A stretch of DNA of 64,000 bases from Sordariomycetes sp. S80-01Y (GCA_037042185.1 JAXQJY010000025.1:310001-374000), one strand, 5' to 3'; positions 44,098 to 55,279 are shown, counted from the stretch's first letter. Numbers and translations: made by a program. Notes: generated by a model not told the origin, from the sequence alone.

Positions 44098-45689
44098 ATG
44101 GTGAGCTGGACGACAGCGCTGGCTACGGCCGTCGTACTGTTCGTCTCTCGGGCAATCTATCGCCTGTACTTCCATCCGCTGCGCAACATCCCCGGTCCCA
44201 GAGTCGCAGGTTCGTCCACCACCCCTCTGATGACACTGCCCAAAAAAAGCTCACCCGCTGTCCAGCGCTCACATCATGGTACTGCGCCTACTATGATATC
44301 GTCCTCGGCGGCCAGTTTATCTGGAAGGTCAAGGCCTTGCATGAGGAATATGGACCCGTGGTGCGCATAATGCCCGGCGTCGTGCACGTCAACGACCCAG
44401 CCTTCATCGAAAAGCTGTACACCCAGTCGCCGCAGCGGGTGCGGGAGCGCGCGCCGACGGTGCTCAACATGTTCACTACACATCTGGCCACGCTGCCCAC
44501 CAGGGACCATGACCTGCATCGGCAGCGGCGCAGTTTGATCAGCAAGTTCTTCTCGCAGGGACGGGTGAGGAAGCTGGTGCCAGTGGTGAATGCGACGCTG
44601 GAGAACCTGCACCGCAGGTTCGAGGGTTGGGCGGAGGAGGGCGAGCCCATCTCGCTGAACGCCGCATTTCAGGCCGCTACGAAGGATGTCATTGAGGAGT
44701 ACGCCTTTGGCGGCTCGACTCAGAAGTCCCTCGACATGCCTGACTGCAACGCCGCCTTTTTTGCTCTCCTCAATGCCGAGGTAGTGGGAAAGGTGGGCGT
44801 GCACTTCCCGTGGCTACTGCAGTCGCTCATGTATGTTCCGCCGAAGATCATGGCCAAGCTCGACCCCCATATTCCTTTCTTCCAACGTTTCCTCGAGGGG
44901 CTGGAGGACACGATCGAGAAGATCAGGGCCAGCAAGGACCGACCGGAGCGTCTGACGGTCTTTGATGAGATCATACAGTCTGATGTGCCCGAGAAAGAGA
45001 AGAGCACGCCCAGGATGGTCGATGAGGCCATGGTGCTCACCATTGCCGGGGCGGACACGACAGCTTTGACGCTGATGGCGCTCTGCTACGAGGTCTTGAC
45101 GAAGCCTGAGATATTCACTCGACTGAGGGCAGAACTGGACTCCGTTATACCAGATCCGAGCCAAAGTCCCGACCCGGCCAAGCTGGACAGCCTGCCATAT
45201 CTCAATGCCTTGATCGAGGAGGCGGTGAGGTTCTACCCCAGCGCAACGCACCGCCAGGACAGGATCGCACCCAAGGAGGACCTCGTATACGAGCACCCAG
45301 ACGGCACAGCCCTGACAATCGCAAAGGGCTACACTGTCGGCATGACAGCCCCGCTGGTGAACCGCTCGCCTCTCCTCTGCGACGACCCGGACACCTTCAA
45401 CCCTGACCGCTACATCGACGACCCAAAGCTCATGCACAGGCACCTGACCTTCTCCAAGGGCGGGAGACAGTGCGTCGGCATGAACCTGGCGTACCAGGAA
45501 CTGCAAACGTTCACGGCCGGCATCTGGAGGAAGTACGCGCCTTACGATCCGAGCAAGAAGTCTCAGGGGCAGCCGACCATTGAGCTGTATGAGACAGGGC
45601 CGGAGGACGTGGGCTTGTGGGCGGACTTTGTGACTCCCAGTCCGAAGCCGGGGAGCAAGGGGATGAGAGTCAGGATAAGGACAGAATAA
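44098..45689 (+). CDS. Cytochrome P450 (CYP58/trichodiene-oxygenase-like)
   Basis: Two exons, 44098-44209 and 44266-45689, with a 56-base intron (GTTCGT donor, CTCAC branch, CCAG acceptor), give 511 residues. The join yields NIPGPRVAALTSWYCAYYD, the usual proline-rich hinge and first helix region. An N-terminal membrane anchor (residues 1-22) places it on the ER. The I-helix has AGADTT, the K-helix ExxR is EEAVR, and the heme loop is FSKGGRQCVGMN with ligand Cys440. The segment WYCAYYDIVLGGQFIWKV resembles P450s often labelled trichodiene oxygenase or benzoate-type in fungi; the substrate is not known. It converges on the arylsulfotransferase-like gene, with only 171 bases between their stop codons. 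Reading without the intron from 44016 gives an artificial longer N-terminus. Confidence 0.93.
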
Positions 45690-45860
45690 ATATGAATGTG
45701 TCTTTGAATTAAGGAGATGAAAGAATGGTATAGGCCTGATGCGACCTCCGCATGTCCATCCCGGACGTTGTATGCTTGTGTAACCCAGAAATCACACCTG
45801 AACGCCTTTCGCCACAGCCCACGCAAAGTCAGAAACCAGGAGAAGCTACATGTGCCTCTT

Positions 45861-47654
45861 CTACTGATCGTCCGTAGCAACCATTTTGTACTCCGCCTTT
45901 TCGAAATCGCGTGCTGGCTCAGCACGGCGCTTTCTCCTCCTGCACCACCAAGCGGCAAAACCCAGAACGCCCGCAACCGCCACAACTCCGGCACCGCCGA
46001 CCCCATAGGTCTTGGTGTGAGATTCGGTAGGCTCGATGCTATCAATTTTACTAGCGAGCATCACGGGCTGCTTGGTCGACATATCCCACACCAGCGAGCT
46101 GCCCAGGATAGTCCCGTTGGCTGCGACCGCTGCGCTCGCAACGTACCGTCCCTCGGGCTTGTGTCCCAACGACACCACCGTCTCGAAGCCCATCTTGGCC
46201 ACCGTGCCTCTGAAGTTTGAGTAGTCCTTCAACGTCTCTGGGTCCTCGCCCGCGAACAGCGCCCACCTATCCACGTCCGTAGCTCCGTTCCACGATAGAA
46301 ACAAGGTCGCGTTCTCGGCTGTGCCGTGGGGTGCGTCCATGGCCACGCTGGGAGGCCAATTCGGCCGTCCTGTCCAATTTCCTTTGACAACGCGGTAGGC
46401 GAACATGTCTGGAATGTTCTTATCGCCCAGCTTTCCACGTTGGATGTCCATCGCCAGGTCGCCCTGCTCTGTGAACTCAACGAAACCGGGGGAGTAGCCC
46501 CAGCCCGTCATTACGTTGCCGTTTGGAAGTTTCTGCATACCGCCCATGGCGCCAGAGTCAATATGTGCCGGGTGGTAGTACTCTGCCACGGTTCGAACAG
46601 TCATGTCGTCGGGGTCGATTTCAAGATGCAGGCCGCGAGTTTTGCAGTCTTCGGGTTCGCAGGAGCCGGTGTGTTCGCCATGGTTGTCAAACATGGTGAT
46701 GTGTGTGTCATTGTTGTAGAATCGAGCATCGTGCTGCCAGCCAAAGTTGGTAGCTGTGCCGTTGCTGAGATCTTTGAACTGGTTGTTACGTCCGCCGAGG
46801 ATCCAGATCGGGTGACCATCGGTGCCGTCGATCAGGGAGAGGAGTGACAGATGACGGGAGGAGATTAGGTAATTCCCGTCTAGAGACTTTTCGACTGAGT
46901 TGATGTGAAAGAAATCGAAGCCAGAATCAGGTCCGACGCCGTAGGCTTCATCGTACCTGGCGAAGGTGTCATTGACGTCGAACCAGTCCGAAGCGTGCCA
47001 GTCGAATAAGAGCTCGTTAGTCCCCGGATCGACTTCTTGGAAGCCCGAATCTTGCATGAGGGAGTCTTTCTCCCCGCCCACAGCCGTGGTGTCGTACTTG
47101 ATGTTGTTGTACGTCGTAAACAAGATGGTGTCGTTGTGAGTGACATGCATCTCGTGCATGTCCGCCAATGCGCCGTGCAGTCCCACGGCGGACACATTGT
47201 ACCGAATATTGTATTCCTCGTCCATGACCAAACAAAAGCCGTTCGCATGTCCCCTGCTGTGATATCCCTCCCAAAATGTCAAATAGTTCTTTCCCCTGAT
47301 CATCTGCGGTTCCGAAAAGTACGCATTCTCATATTGTTGGTCCGCATACACCAGGCTCAAGTCGTTCGCATCCAAGATCATAGGCCCGCCCTTCATATCC
47401 CCATACACAGACCCGATGAATATGTGCGTGGAGCTGTCTGTAAGGTTTCGATCCCAGGTGTTGACTTCGAATATTGGCGCCACGATGTCTGAGGAGCGGA
47501 AGGTCTGGTGGGGGAACCCGCCATGGGCGTCGACGAGGGAGTTGAATTGGTCGACATCGCTGATGAGCTGCACATCACGGGGCTGGTGGGAAGCCGAGGC
47601 GAAGCCAGAGCCTATAGCTGCAACCAAGATGCCCAAAATAGCTCTTGGTGCCAT
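45861..47654 (-). CDS. Membrane-anchored arylsulfotransferase-like protein
   Basis: A 597-residue single-exon protein. A signal peptide covers about residues 1-21 (AILGILVAAIGSGFASA). The lumenal or extracellular part is a beta-propeller-like ASST domain with HGALADMHEMHVTHNDTILFTTYN, SLDGNYLISSRH, WILGGRNNQF, FGWQHDARF and MFDNHGEH, typical of the fungal arylsulfotransferase family. One membrane helix near the C-terminus (about 551-572) is followed by CRRRKRR and a short cytosolic tail, giving type I topology. There are many NxT/S sites. Bacterial ASSTs move sulfate between phenols; activity of the fungal proteins is not well known, so the name is by homology only. The short distance to the P450 stop suggests overlapping 3' UTRs. 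Confidence 0.88.
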   Translation of the reverse strand: MAPRAILGILVAAIGSGFASASHQPRDVQLISDVDQFNSLVDAHGGFPHQTFRSSDIVAPIFEVNTWDRNLTDSSTHIFIGSVYGDMKGGPMILDANDLSLVYADQQYENAYFSEPQMIRGKNYLTFWEGYHSRGHANGFCLVMDEEYNIRYNVSAVGLHGALADMHEMHVTHNDTILFTTYNNIKYDTTAVGGEKDSLMQDSGFQEVDPGTNELLFDWHASDWFDVNDTFARYDEAYGVGPDSGFDFFHINSVEKSLDGNYLISSRHLSLLSLIDGTDGHPIWILGGRNNQFKDLSNGTATNFGWQHDARFYNNDTHITMFDNHGEHTGSCEPEDCKTRGLHLEIDPDDMTVRTVAEYYHPAHIDSGAMGGMQKLPNGNVMTGWGYSPGFVEFTEQGDLAMDIQRGKLGDKNIPDMFAYRVVKGNWTGRPNWPPSVAMDAPHGTAENATLFLSWNGATDVDRWALFAGEDPETLKDYSNFRGTVAKMGFETVVSLGHKPEGRYVASAAVAANGTILGSSLVWDMSTKQPVMLASKIDSIEPTESHTKTYGVGGAGVVAVAGVLGFAAWWCRRRKRRAEPARDFEKAEYKMVATDDQ

Positions 47655-49113
47655 GATGGAAACCTAGGTGGCGCAACAAGACAGTTTGTGTACTGGCCGG
47701 GGGGAGGGCCGAATCGACCGGGTGCGGCAGTTGGATGGTGTAATTTAGCGGTAGTGGTCGGTAAAGACAGGACGCATCACAGCGGACGCTTGATCAGAAT
47801 GTAAAGGTGAAGAAATGTTGCAGGTTCGCAGAGATATAGAAATTCCAGGTCGCGGTCGGTGATGGTGAGAACCCCTGCGCAAGCACTATGAAACAGGTGA
47901 CGCACGCTCGTATGACAAGGAGGAGAGGAGTGTAAGTGAGAGTATGTATGAGACCGCGACGCGTACGCCTAGGTCCAGGTGCCAAGAAAATACAGATAGA
48001 CGAAGAGGCAGGCAAGAAGCAGAGGAAAGAAGAGGGGATATGGAATGGAAGGAGAGATCTGGGTTCGATCGTCTAACGGGAGCTAGAGGAGACCCGAAGT
48101 TGTGAGCGTCGGCCGGTCTGGGCAACTTGATTCCTCGGACTGTCGCTTGACGCTAAGATTTAGTTCAGGGACACCCATTGCTTCTCCAGTTTTCACCGTC
48201 CAAGCCGGCCCCAACAACAGACAGGCGGACGACGATGGTGACGGAGATGTAGTCTCATGCCTCTGATAACCATAATTTCAACATTATTATGCTTATCCGT
48301 TGACTCTGTTTCTACCAGCTGTTTCCAGAGTTTCACAACTTTTCACGATGCTGAATCCAGATTCGTGACGTTCAGTCACTGCCCCTTTTCCAGACAGAGT
48401 AAAGAGTGTCTCGAACGTTAGCCTCTAACCAATCAAGTTCCCACCCCACTGCGCCACGACCCAGCGAAAAGCGAGACAGGGGTTAGGAGGCCACTCAAGC
48501 ATCGGAAGATCGGGTCCCAGATGACGCTTGATTTCATTCCCCGGGGCGCGACGCCGCTGATCTCGAACTGGGCATATGTATGGTTCAGACGCGGGAGGAG
48601 ATGAAACGGCGTCAGCCTATCTTCCTTCTTTTCACAGAAGGTAGCCATATTAGCATTAAAGCTATAGCTCACGCGGCGGGCTCGGAGACGAAACAACGTT
48701 GTCTGCTGTTCCCATCCGGGTGCAAGGCAAATGGGGGGGGCTTGTTTGGCGCGCGCCTCACCGCATGACGCGTCGGTCCAGAACTCTTTTCACCGTCCCC
48801 AATTTTACACATGAGCAAACTATCGCGTCCGCGTCATCTCCTCCGACAATCTGCTCCGTAGCGAGAGTGTTCTAGCCTCGTCGGCACGTCGCGCGCTTGG
48901 TGCTTCTTGGCTGGCAGACCAAGCTTTCGAAATCTGGGGTAGTGAATCACGCCATTACTGATCCATCCCGTGACGGGCTGTAGGCTGGTAAGAGAGTCAG
49001 AGAAGGGCACTGCCAAGACGGGACATGAGCACACCAAAATGTCTAGTTGATTTACAGAGTTACGAATAATCGACAACGAAGAGAAGATGACACACCACCA
49101 AGGATCAACTACC
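47655..49113. other. 1.46 kb gap, promoter of the arylsulfotransferase-like gene
   Basis: No supported gene. The minus frame at 48433-48696 has no domain or signal peptide of note. The stretch near 48063 (gggttcgatcg) resembles a tRNA T-arm but no cloverleaf can be built around it. Confidence 0.45.
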
Positions 49114-50535
49114 TTATGCTTGGAACCCGCCGTCGAAAAGGTCGGACAGGTCCAGGCATAGTGAAGGCGTCGCCGTGACAGTCACAGCAGAAGCAGTCAC
49201 AGTCACAGTGACCGTCGCCGCAGGGGCATTTCCCCCATTACCACCACCGTTCCCCCCATTGCTGGGCTTACCACCCTGGTTGCCATTCCCGTTTCCGTTT
49301 CCATTGCCACTCCCATTGCCGTTGCCATTAGTGGGAGCAGCCGCAGGTGGAGGCGTGGCAGTCTTCGTCGCGGTCGGTTCGGGTGCTCCAGTCGAGATGG
49401 TGATCAGGTCAGGCCCAGGCGCCACGTCGGGGAACTTCTCGACGAAGTCGCCTCCTGCGTCAAAGTCGAGGTCAGAATCATTGTCGCCGATGGGGAGGGT
49501 TGTGTCCTTGTCCTCACAGTTCTCTTGGTCACGCGTTGGCAGCTCAGCGTCCTCGTCGGAGACCTCCTCGGCGTCCGCAGGGATCTCCTCGCAGTCGTCC
49601 TCCTCAGGGAGCTCTTCAGCATCGTCGGGGATTTCTTCACAGTCGTCATCTCCCTCGCTGCCCTCATCGACCGGGTCAACAGTGTCGTCATCTTCCTCGG
49701 GGAGCTCATCGTCGGGGATCTCCTCGCAGTCGTCTTCATCGTTGCCCTCCTCAACAGGGTCAACAGTCTCATCGTCATCCTCCTCAGGCAGCTCGTCATC
49801 GGGAATCTCCTCACAGTCATCCTCGTCATCTTCAGGCGGCGTAGGAGTAGTGCCAGTTGGCTCAGGAGTGCCAGCGCTGGAGGTTTGTTCCGGGACGCCA
49901 GCCGAGGTGGTGGGCTCAGGCGTCACGACAGCGGTGGTCGAGGGACCAGGTTGAGGCTCGTTGCCGCCTCCGTTCCCAGCTCCAACAACAAAGTCAACGC
50001 AGCTCTCGTAAGTCTGATCGATATCAGGCGCGTCCCAGAACCACTGCAGCACACACTCGCCCGGCTCGGTGCAACCCTCAATGCTGTCAGGCATGGTGAT
50101 GCTGAAGGCAGTGTTGTTGGCGTCGACACCGGCGTTGGAGGCGTAGTTGTCGAACTCGATCAGGGGAGTGCCGACCATCTGGTCGTTGGCAGTGCGGACG
50201 ATCGAGACGTTGGCGAAGCCAGTGTGGGGAGCAGCAATATCGATATCGAAGTCGATGGTCTGACCAGCACTGAAGCTTTGGACGTTCTCGGTGTTGTCGT
50301 CGAACTGGAATCCTTTGCAAAGCCAAAGCTTGCAGTCCTCGGTGATGTCGTCGCCGACAACCTGCATGATGCCCTGGACATTACCGTTGATGTCAGAGGA
50401 CTGCTGCGAGAAGGGCTGCTGGCCGCATGCCTGAGCATACGCATCGCCAGGGCGACGGGCGGGAGGGTCGTTGATGAAGCCGTGGGCAGACACGAGCGGC
50501 AGCAGAGCTGCAAGGGCAGAAATCTGGCTGATCAT
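49114..50535 (-). CDS. LPMO-like secreted protein with acidic Cys-repeat tail
   Basis: A 473-residue single-exon protein. The signal peptide (residues 1-17, ending LVSA) is followed directly by His18 in HGFINDPPARRPGD, as needed for the copper histidine brace of lytic polysaccharide monooxygenases. A second brace His is likely His104 in AAPHTGFAN. The domain ends near DFVVGAG (about residue 190) and resembles the LPMO_10/chitin-binding type 4 family; the exact AA class is unsure. A Ser/Thr/Pro linker leads to an acidic tail in which DDCEEIPDDELPEED recurs. Cys241, Cys270 and Cys299 stand exactly 29 residues apart, and a fourth unit has Cys315. Then come a GNGNGN-rich run and a short hydrophobic Cys-containing end. 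The tail is odd for this family and may bind metal or cross-link. The plus-strand frames opposite are shadows of the repeats. Confidence 0.85.
   Translation of the reverse strand: MISQISALAALLPLVSAHGFINDPPARRPGDAYAQACGQQPFSQQSSDINGNVQGIMQVVGDDITEDCKLWLCKGFQFDDNTENVQSFSAGQTIDFDIDIAAPHTGFANVSIVRTANDQMVGTPLIEFDNYASNAGVDANNTAFSITMPDSIEGCTEPGECVLQWFWDAPDIDQTYESCVDFVVGAGNGGGNEPQPGPSTTAVVTPEPTTSAGVPEQTSSAGTPEPTGTTPTPPEDDEDDCEEIPDDELPEEDDDETVDPVEEGNDEDDCEEIPDDELPEEDDDTVDPVDEGSEGDDDCEEIPDDAEELPEEDDCEEIPADAEEVSDEDAELPTRDQENCEDKDTTLPIGDNDSDLDFDAGGDFVEKFPDVAPGPDLITISTGAPEPTATKTATPPPAAAPTNGNGNGSGNGNGNGNGNQGGKPSNGGNGGGNGGNAPAATVTVTVTASAVTVTATPSLCLDLSDLFDGGFQA
49709..49821 (-). repeat. 87-base coding minisatellite in the LPMO-like gene
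   Basis: The units encoding the acidic CEEIPDDELPEED segment repeat with an 87-base period (29 codons) between the Cys codons at 49813, 49726 and 49639. A shorter, diverged unit follows (Cys codon at 49591). Period and phase are exact, so the array grew by in-frame unit duplication. Confidence 0.6.
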
Positions 50536-52728
50536 TTTGGCGTTGTTGGGTCTTCAAGTTGAAGCGTCTCGAGGTAAAGTGTAAAGAGTGTTGATGGTAT
50601 GTGAAAGAATGTGGCACCAGGCTCAAAGTATGCACAGACAAGACCGTCAAGGCCAGAGAATGTATGTATAAGTGGGTAAAGAAAGAAAGTACAAGCGTAC
50701 AACCGAAAGGAACGGAAACGAACTCCTCGAGAGCTTAGGGAACGAAGGTGCAGAGAAGGCGGAAGGGAACCAGAGAGGGCTGCCACGACTCGTACACACG
50801 ATATATATGAGGACCAGGAAACCGGACGAACAAGGTTCCAGGTGCTGCTGCCGCAATTCCGGTGGTCGTTTCTGAGGCTCTTGGCTGTTTCCACCAAGAC
50901 CGATCCTGAGACCGATGATAGCATGCAGGAGGTGTTGTGGTTCCCCTGACCCTTGTCAAGCGTTTCGGTCGATGCCGAGCGTGGTAAGGCGGCGCGGGTT
51001 TGTAGAATGCTACTCAATGACTCGACTGCCGTAGTAACAAGCTTTTAGGGGAAATGCAGGTACATTTCTGAATGGTCAGCCACGTCCCTGTGTTTCCCAC
51101 AGCTCCTCGTAAGGTCGTCTACCTCGACAATGAGTACGTGTGACAGCGCTGACGAACCCGCACTGGTGTCGCCAAACCCATGCAAAGTCCAGCAGCGGCT
51201 GCCAAACAAGTTTTCGCGCCCACCGCATCTTCAAACATGCCCAAGACCCAAAACAATTGACGGCACCCGTCGAAAGTACGCGGGTCAGCCAAGCGTCGCA
51301 GGGCAGTGGGCCTGGACAACTTACACCGGGCTGACAAAAACAACCCCGTTGTTTTTATAGCATTGACTGGGGACTTATTTTGGCCGCTCACCGCCAAGCG
51401 CCTGGGTTTCGTTTGGGCCTCACGTTGCGTCTCAGGACAAGAACCCCTGTACATGACGGCGGTTGCGGTCAGCAATCTTGATCAGATTTCGTTTCGGAAG
51501 TGGACTCGTGGGGGTTTGGAATATATTATATGATTGCGGCTCTGCAGGCGCACCTATCCCGAGTTCGTCCCTCGTCATTCGGGCAATGTCAGCGCGAACC
51601 CACGCTGCCCGCCCAAGATTTCTTTACTGCATTTGCATGTAGAGGCCCGAGAATTGGGTTTAGGTTAAGCGAAACTCGGGTGTCAATGTAAGGATGTCTG
51701 CATCTCAATTCCAGGCTACCACACGAGCGTGGTGTATGTGGTGATCAGGACCTTCTGAATTGACCTACTGTAGTCACGAGAATTCCCAATACGTAGATGG
51801 ACCAACAGGATAAAATACTATGGACTAGCAAACCAACAGCCGGTATCTGACGAAGTAGATACACAAATGTCCAAAAGCCATGGTCCCAAGGGTAGCCACA
51901 ATGACAGGAGGCTGGCTGTGTGTTGCCCGATGTGACGGTTCGCCGCACACACAGCAGCCCATACGAGCTCACGTTCACGAGAGTTGTTGTTCGGCTATTG
52001 AGATAGTCTCTTTCTGTCTAAGTTAAATAGCTGTTGAATGAGAGTTTTCTATGGGGGTTTTCTATTTTTTGACGTGGATGGTTCAATGGTATTGTACCTC
52101 CAAAATAGGATCAGCATCGGCTCAATTTCCCTACCTTCAAACATTTTGGGAATAAAGGACCTTGACGTATGGCAGAGCTTTATGTCAAGCCTTGAAGCGG
52201 TGTATAATTCAAGCACAATCTTACCTCTGTCTTGTAGTTGCTATCCGAAGTAACACATGATACTCGCCGTTGGTTACGGACGCAGGGTAGCTCCACAGTC
52301 CGCGTGGGGGTCGACATAGAAGAGTTCATTCTCGAAGTGACCTCAACAAAGACCCACGGAATTGGCCCACTACAGTCGAAGTGAATGACTGAGGGTTAAA
52401 TTAGTTCTCTTTGTCCGTCCGTTCATCGTACTTGTTCCTACACGCACGAACAAAGGCGGTTAGACCCGAGTCACACCTCTTGACGTCGTGAAGTTTAGAA
52501 CAAGGAGGGTAGACAAAACGTGCAAAGTCACAATAACAACAAGAAACTTGAGAGAGATAACAGAACATCTCTGAGTGCTAGAGAAGAGTGTTTTTTTATT
52601 TTTTTATATAATGGGCTCGCCCTCGAAAACCCCTTTTTGGGCAAAGAAGAAAGTTAACGAACGTTCGGCACGACACCAAAACAGCACGGATCTAAATTTC
52701 ATTGCGCCTTTGATTAAAATAAAAGAAT
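50536..52728. other. 2.2 kb gene-poor gap
   Basis: Between the LPMO-like gene and the first RING-like gene, which are divergently transcribed. No gene with a domain or plausible splice set was found. It holds tatatat near 50801-50808 and a T-rich tract at 52591-52605. Confidence 0.4.
52605..52611 (+). promoter_or_regulatory. TATA box of the first RING-like gene
   Basis: TATATAA directly behind a T-rich tract (52591-52605), 124 bases before the start codon at 52729. The T tract plus TATA arrangement is common in highly inducible fungal promoters; the inference is from sequence only. Confidence 0.45.
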
Positions 52729-53682
52729 ATGGCTGACAAAATTCCAGAAAAGAAGAGCCCGTCTTCCCACAAAGTCTCCAGCGACAAGGTTACCAAGAAG
52801 AGGAAGCAGCGTAGAAACCGGCCCCCTCCCCCACCGATCACCAGCGACTTCTGGCCATCCCTCAGAAAGCCCCTGCAGAAGCACCCTGATATTTTTGGCC
52901 AGTATCTCAAGATTCCATGTTTTTGTTGCCGCAAAACCATCTCTCTAGAGACGACAGAAGACGACACCCTCTGCTCCGGCGCCTTGATGCTTCCATGTGG
53001 CCACATACTGGGCGAGGAGTGCGCCAGTGAAATGATTCTCCGCGATGATTGGACTGACAGATGCCCCAAGTGCCAGACACACATGATCCACGAGGGTTGC
53101 AGGCATCATGGGCATTTAATGCCGGTGCGCAAGGTCGATGATCTCAAGCGTCAGATGAGGTGTCTCTTTGGAGACAACGGGACATTGGCGCTGGAATGTT
53201 ACAATTGTGCCCTAAGAACGGACCTCGCCGAGCTGGCTTGTAGGTTCAGAGAAGGGCTGGAAGACTGGCAAAAGGATACCGTCCGGGACGTATTGATATT
53301 CAAAGCTGTCAACGACTGGGAAAGCGTGTGTTACTACCGTGCTTACTACAGGACGCAACCTCAAATCTACGGCGACAGATGGGCCGATGTGAGGAACTGG
53401 GATGAATGTTTTGAAGACGAGCCCGATATCTTGTTACCAGAGGTCATCACCTCCAAGGTCCCAATTGGCGACTTCTTCCAAAGGATGAGGGCGCAGAACG
53501 GCTGGGGCCCCCGGCGGGTGGACATAGGCGTCGGTCTTCCTTACGGTCGGACTGAAGGCATCAGCGCGCACGCTGCTATGTGGAACATCCATGATGCCTT
53601 GAGCAAAATGCCAGATGCGTTGGCACCTCACGAAACAATAGACTGTGAGAATCCAGACACGTACGGAATAGGTCGTGAATAG
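52729..53682 (+). CDS. RING-like zinc protein, paralogue 1
   Basis: A 317-residue single-exon protein. After a Lys-rich, basic N-terminus comes PSLRKPLQKHPDIFGQYLKI and then a cysteine domain: CFCC, Cys 14 residues on, Cys-Gly-His seven residues later (LPCGH), Cys after five more, and CPKC. This spacing, C-x2-C-x(14-19)-C-x7-C-x-[HC]-x5-C-x(13-15)-C-x2-C, is shared with the genes at 60830 and 62893. The fifth Cys of a canonical RING is replaced by Gly. Conserved His residues follow (IHEGCRHHGHLMPV). The C-terminal half keeps WGPRRVDIGVGLPYG, weakly alike in all three. RING proteins are mostly E3 ubiquitin ligases; whether this variant binds an E2 is not known. Nothing shows a membrane or secretion signal. 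Confidence 0.8.
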   Translation: MADKIPEKKSPSSHKVSSDKVTKKRKQRRNRPPPPPITSDFWPSLRKPLQKHPDIFGQYLKIPCFCCRKTISLETTEDDTLCSGALMLPCGHILGEECASEMILRDDWTDRCPKCQTHMIHEGCRHHGHLMPVRKVDDLKRQMRCLFGDNGTLALECYNCALRTDLAELACRFREGLEDWQKDTVRDVLIFKAVNDWESVCYYRAYYRTQPQIYGDRWADVRNWDECFEDEPDILLPEVITSKVPIGDFFQRMRAQNGWGPRRVDIGVGLPYGRTEGISAHAAMWNIHDALSKMPDALAPHETIDCENPDTYGIGRE

Positions 53683-53946
53683 CCTGTGCTGCCGAGAACT
53701 CGTGAAGATACGTATGTTCATTATAGTGTATTGAAGCTCAAAAACCTCTTTTGGATCGATCTTCACTGTATAGTGAGAATCGAGGAAAAGGTCAGTTCGG
53801 GGAAGTGCAGTGGTATCAAACTTCCTGAGTCCAAGCATGAGCCACATTGTTGAATGAGAAGACGGGTTTGAAGCCGATGCTGCCCGTCCAAATGTCTTTT
53901 ATTTAAGCCTATGTAAAAGCTCAAAGCTTCTCCCCCCTCTATGGCC

Positions 53947-54573
53947 TCACTGTGAGACATCACCAGGTGCCCTCCATTTATGACTCAAATCCAAAGGCGC
54001 CTCAGGTCGCAACGACTTCAGCTGCAGTACGTAAGATAGCTGCGTGAAAACGATGCCGACACTCTTCCTCAGCAGCCAGAGCCACCATAATGCTAGAAGT
54101 GACGAAGTCGGTAGGCACCAAAGAAACTTCTGTGAAAGCTCTGCTCCCCGTACAGTTCCGTCATTACCAATGCAAGTTCGGCAAAAGGCCATTTGGCTCA
54201 CATCCCAGGCCAGTGAGCTGAGCCATTTTAACTCAATAAGCTGCAGTGGGATGACCATAGCGCACACAATGGTAGCAATAATCTGACGCTTGAGCGTTGT
54301 GATGTGCGGCTGCAGCCAAAAGTAGCGTCGCGGTGTCCGTTGTCTCAGCAGCGCGGCAGCCGTGGGAGACTGCATGGATGTGAAGCGGGCTTGGTTGGAG
54401 ATATCGAGGTATTGATCAAACTGTTCTTGAACCCATATATCATTGATGACGATCAAAGCCCCAAGAATCCAAAATGTGGCGCTGTAGATGATCCGGAATG
54501 GATCAGGAGCTGGCAGACCAGCCGGAGTTGCTGGAGGCAGCACCACACTCAGCGCGGGCACCCGTGTAGCCAT
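53947..54573 (-). CDS. Three-pass membrane protein of unknown function
   Basis: A 208-residue protein from ATG 54573 (MATRVPALS); an upstream in-frame ATG at 54675 would add 34 residues. Three hydrophobic helices are visible: IIYSATFWILGALIVIND, then IIATIVCAMVIPLQLIEL, then SSLLALWWLWLL. The loop between the first and second carries QRTPRRYFWLQPH and is basic. I do not recognise a family. Codon use is coding-like, but the gene lies in a poorly populated region and introns cannot be excluded. It is convergent with the first RING-like gene. Confidence 0.5.
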   Translation of the reverse strand: MATRVPALSVVLPPATPAGLPAPDPFRIIYSATFWILGALIVINDIWVQEQFDQYLDISNQARFTSMQSPTAAALLRQRTPRRYFWLQPHITTLKRQIIATIVCAMVIPLQLIELKWLSSLAWDVSQMAFCRTCIGNDGTVRGAELSQKFLWCLPTSSLLALWWLWLLRKSVGIVFTQLSYVLQLKSLRPEAPLDLSHKWRAPGDVSQ

Positions 54574-55279
54574 AATGATACGGTTGGAACAGTACAGTAG
54601 TTTGGAAAGAAGGAGTTTAAGAGGAAAGTCGAGATCATGAGTCCACGTGGGGTTCCAGGAGGCAGAGCGTTGCAACGAGATGAAAGCTTGATTGACGGGA
54701 ACCAGGCAGCCACGATCTCAAAAGCAGGGGGGCATCCGTCAAAAGGGCATCCATGGCGCGGCGTATGTGTAGGTACGTGCGGCATCCTCCGAATCTATAC
54801 GTCGCCATGACGCATGGCGTGAGGGACCCGCGCGCGTAGGAAGCCCGATTATTCGTAAACTAAGGCGTAGACCCCTGCCCATTTACCCCTGTCGTTTTAC
54901 CCCTGATTTTGAGGCGTGCACAGGCCGCATGTGGTGGGTATCGCCACTTAAAGAGCCTCTACGCTTCTAACTATGATCGTATTTCTTTTACGGGTTTCTG
55001 AAGTGACTTTTTGCCTTATGGTTAATATTGAAAGCGAAGCTCTGCAGGGAGTTACACGTGGAGTGCGAAGAAGTCCACGCTGCAATTCGAATCGGAACTT
55101 TCTAGCCAAATGGCTCGCATGTAGACAGCAATATATTTATTGATTGTTTAGGAAATAAATCCTCGCGGTTCCTCAGAACATTTAATCTACCGTACATCGC
55201 TACAAGAGCTTCTCCTTAGACGAACAAGAGCAGGTGACTTTTCGAGTTGCAACGCTCGCTTCCCCACTTTAGCATCTTT
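54574..55279. other. Intergenic, AT-rich right side
   Basis: About 700 bases. It contains two similar runs (cccatttacccctg and cgttttacccctga, about 54878-54910), which look like a small tandem repeat. No gene seen. Confidence 0.4.

Noticed and set aside
48055-48100. tRNA-like T-arm sequence (gggttcgatcg)
   Set aside because: No acceptor, D or anticodon arms can be paired around it on either strand.
49175-49954. 259-codon Ser/Gly/Pro-rich plus frame
   Set aside because: Opposite-strand shadow of the acidic repeats of the LPMO-like gene.
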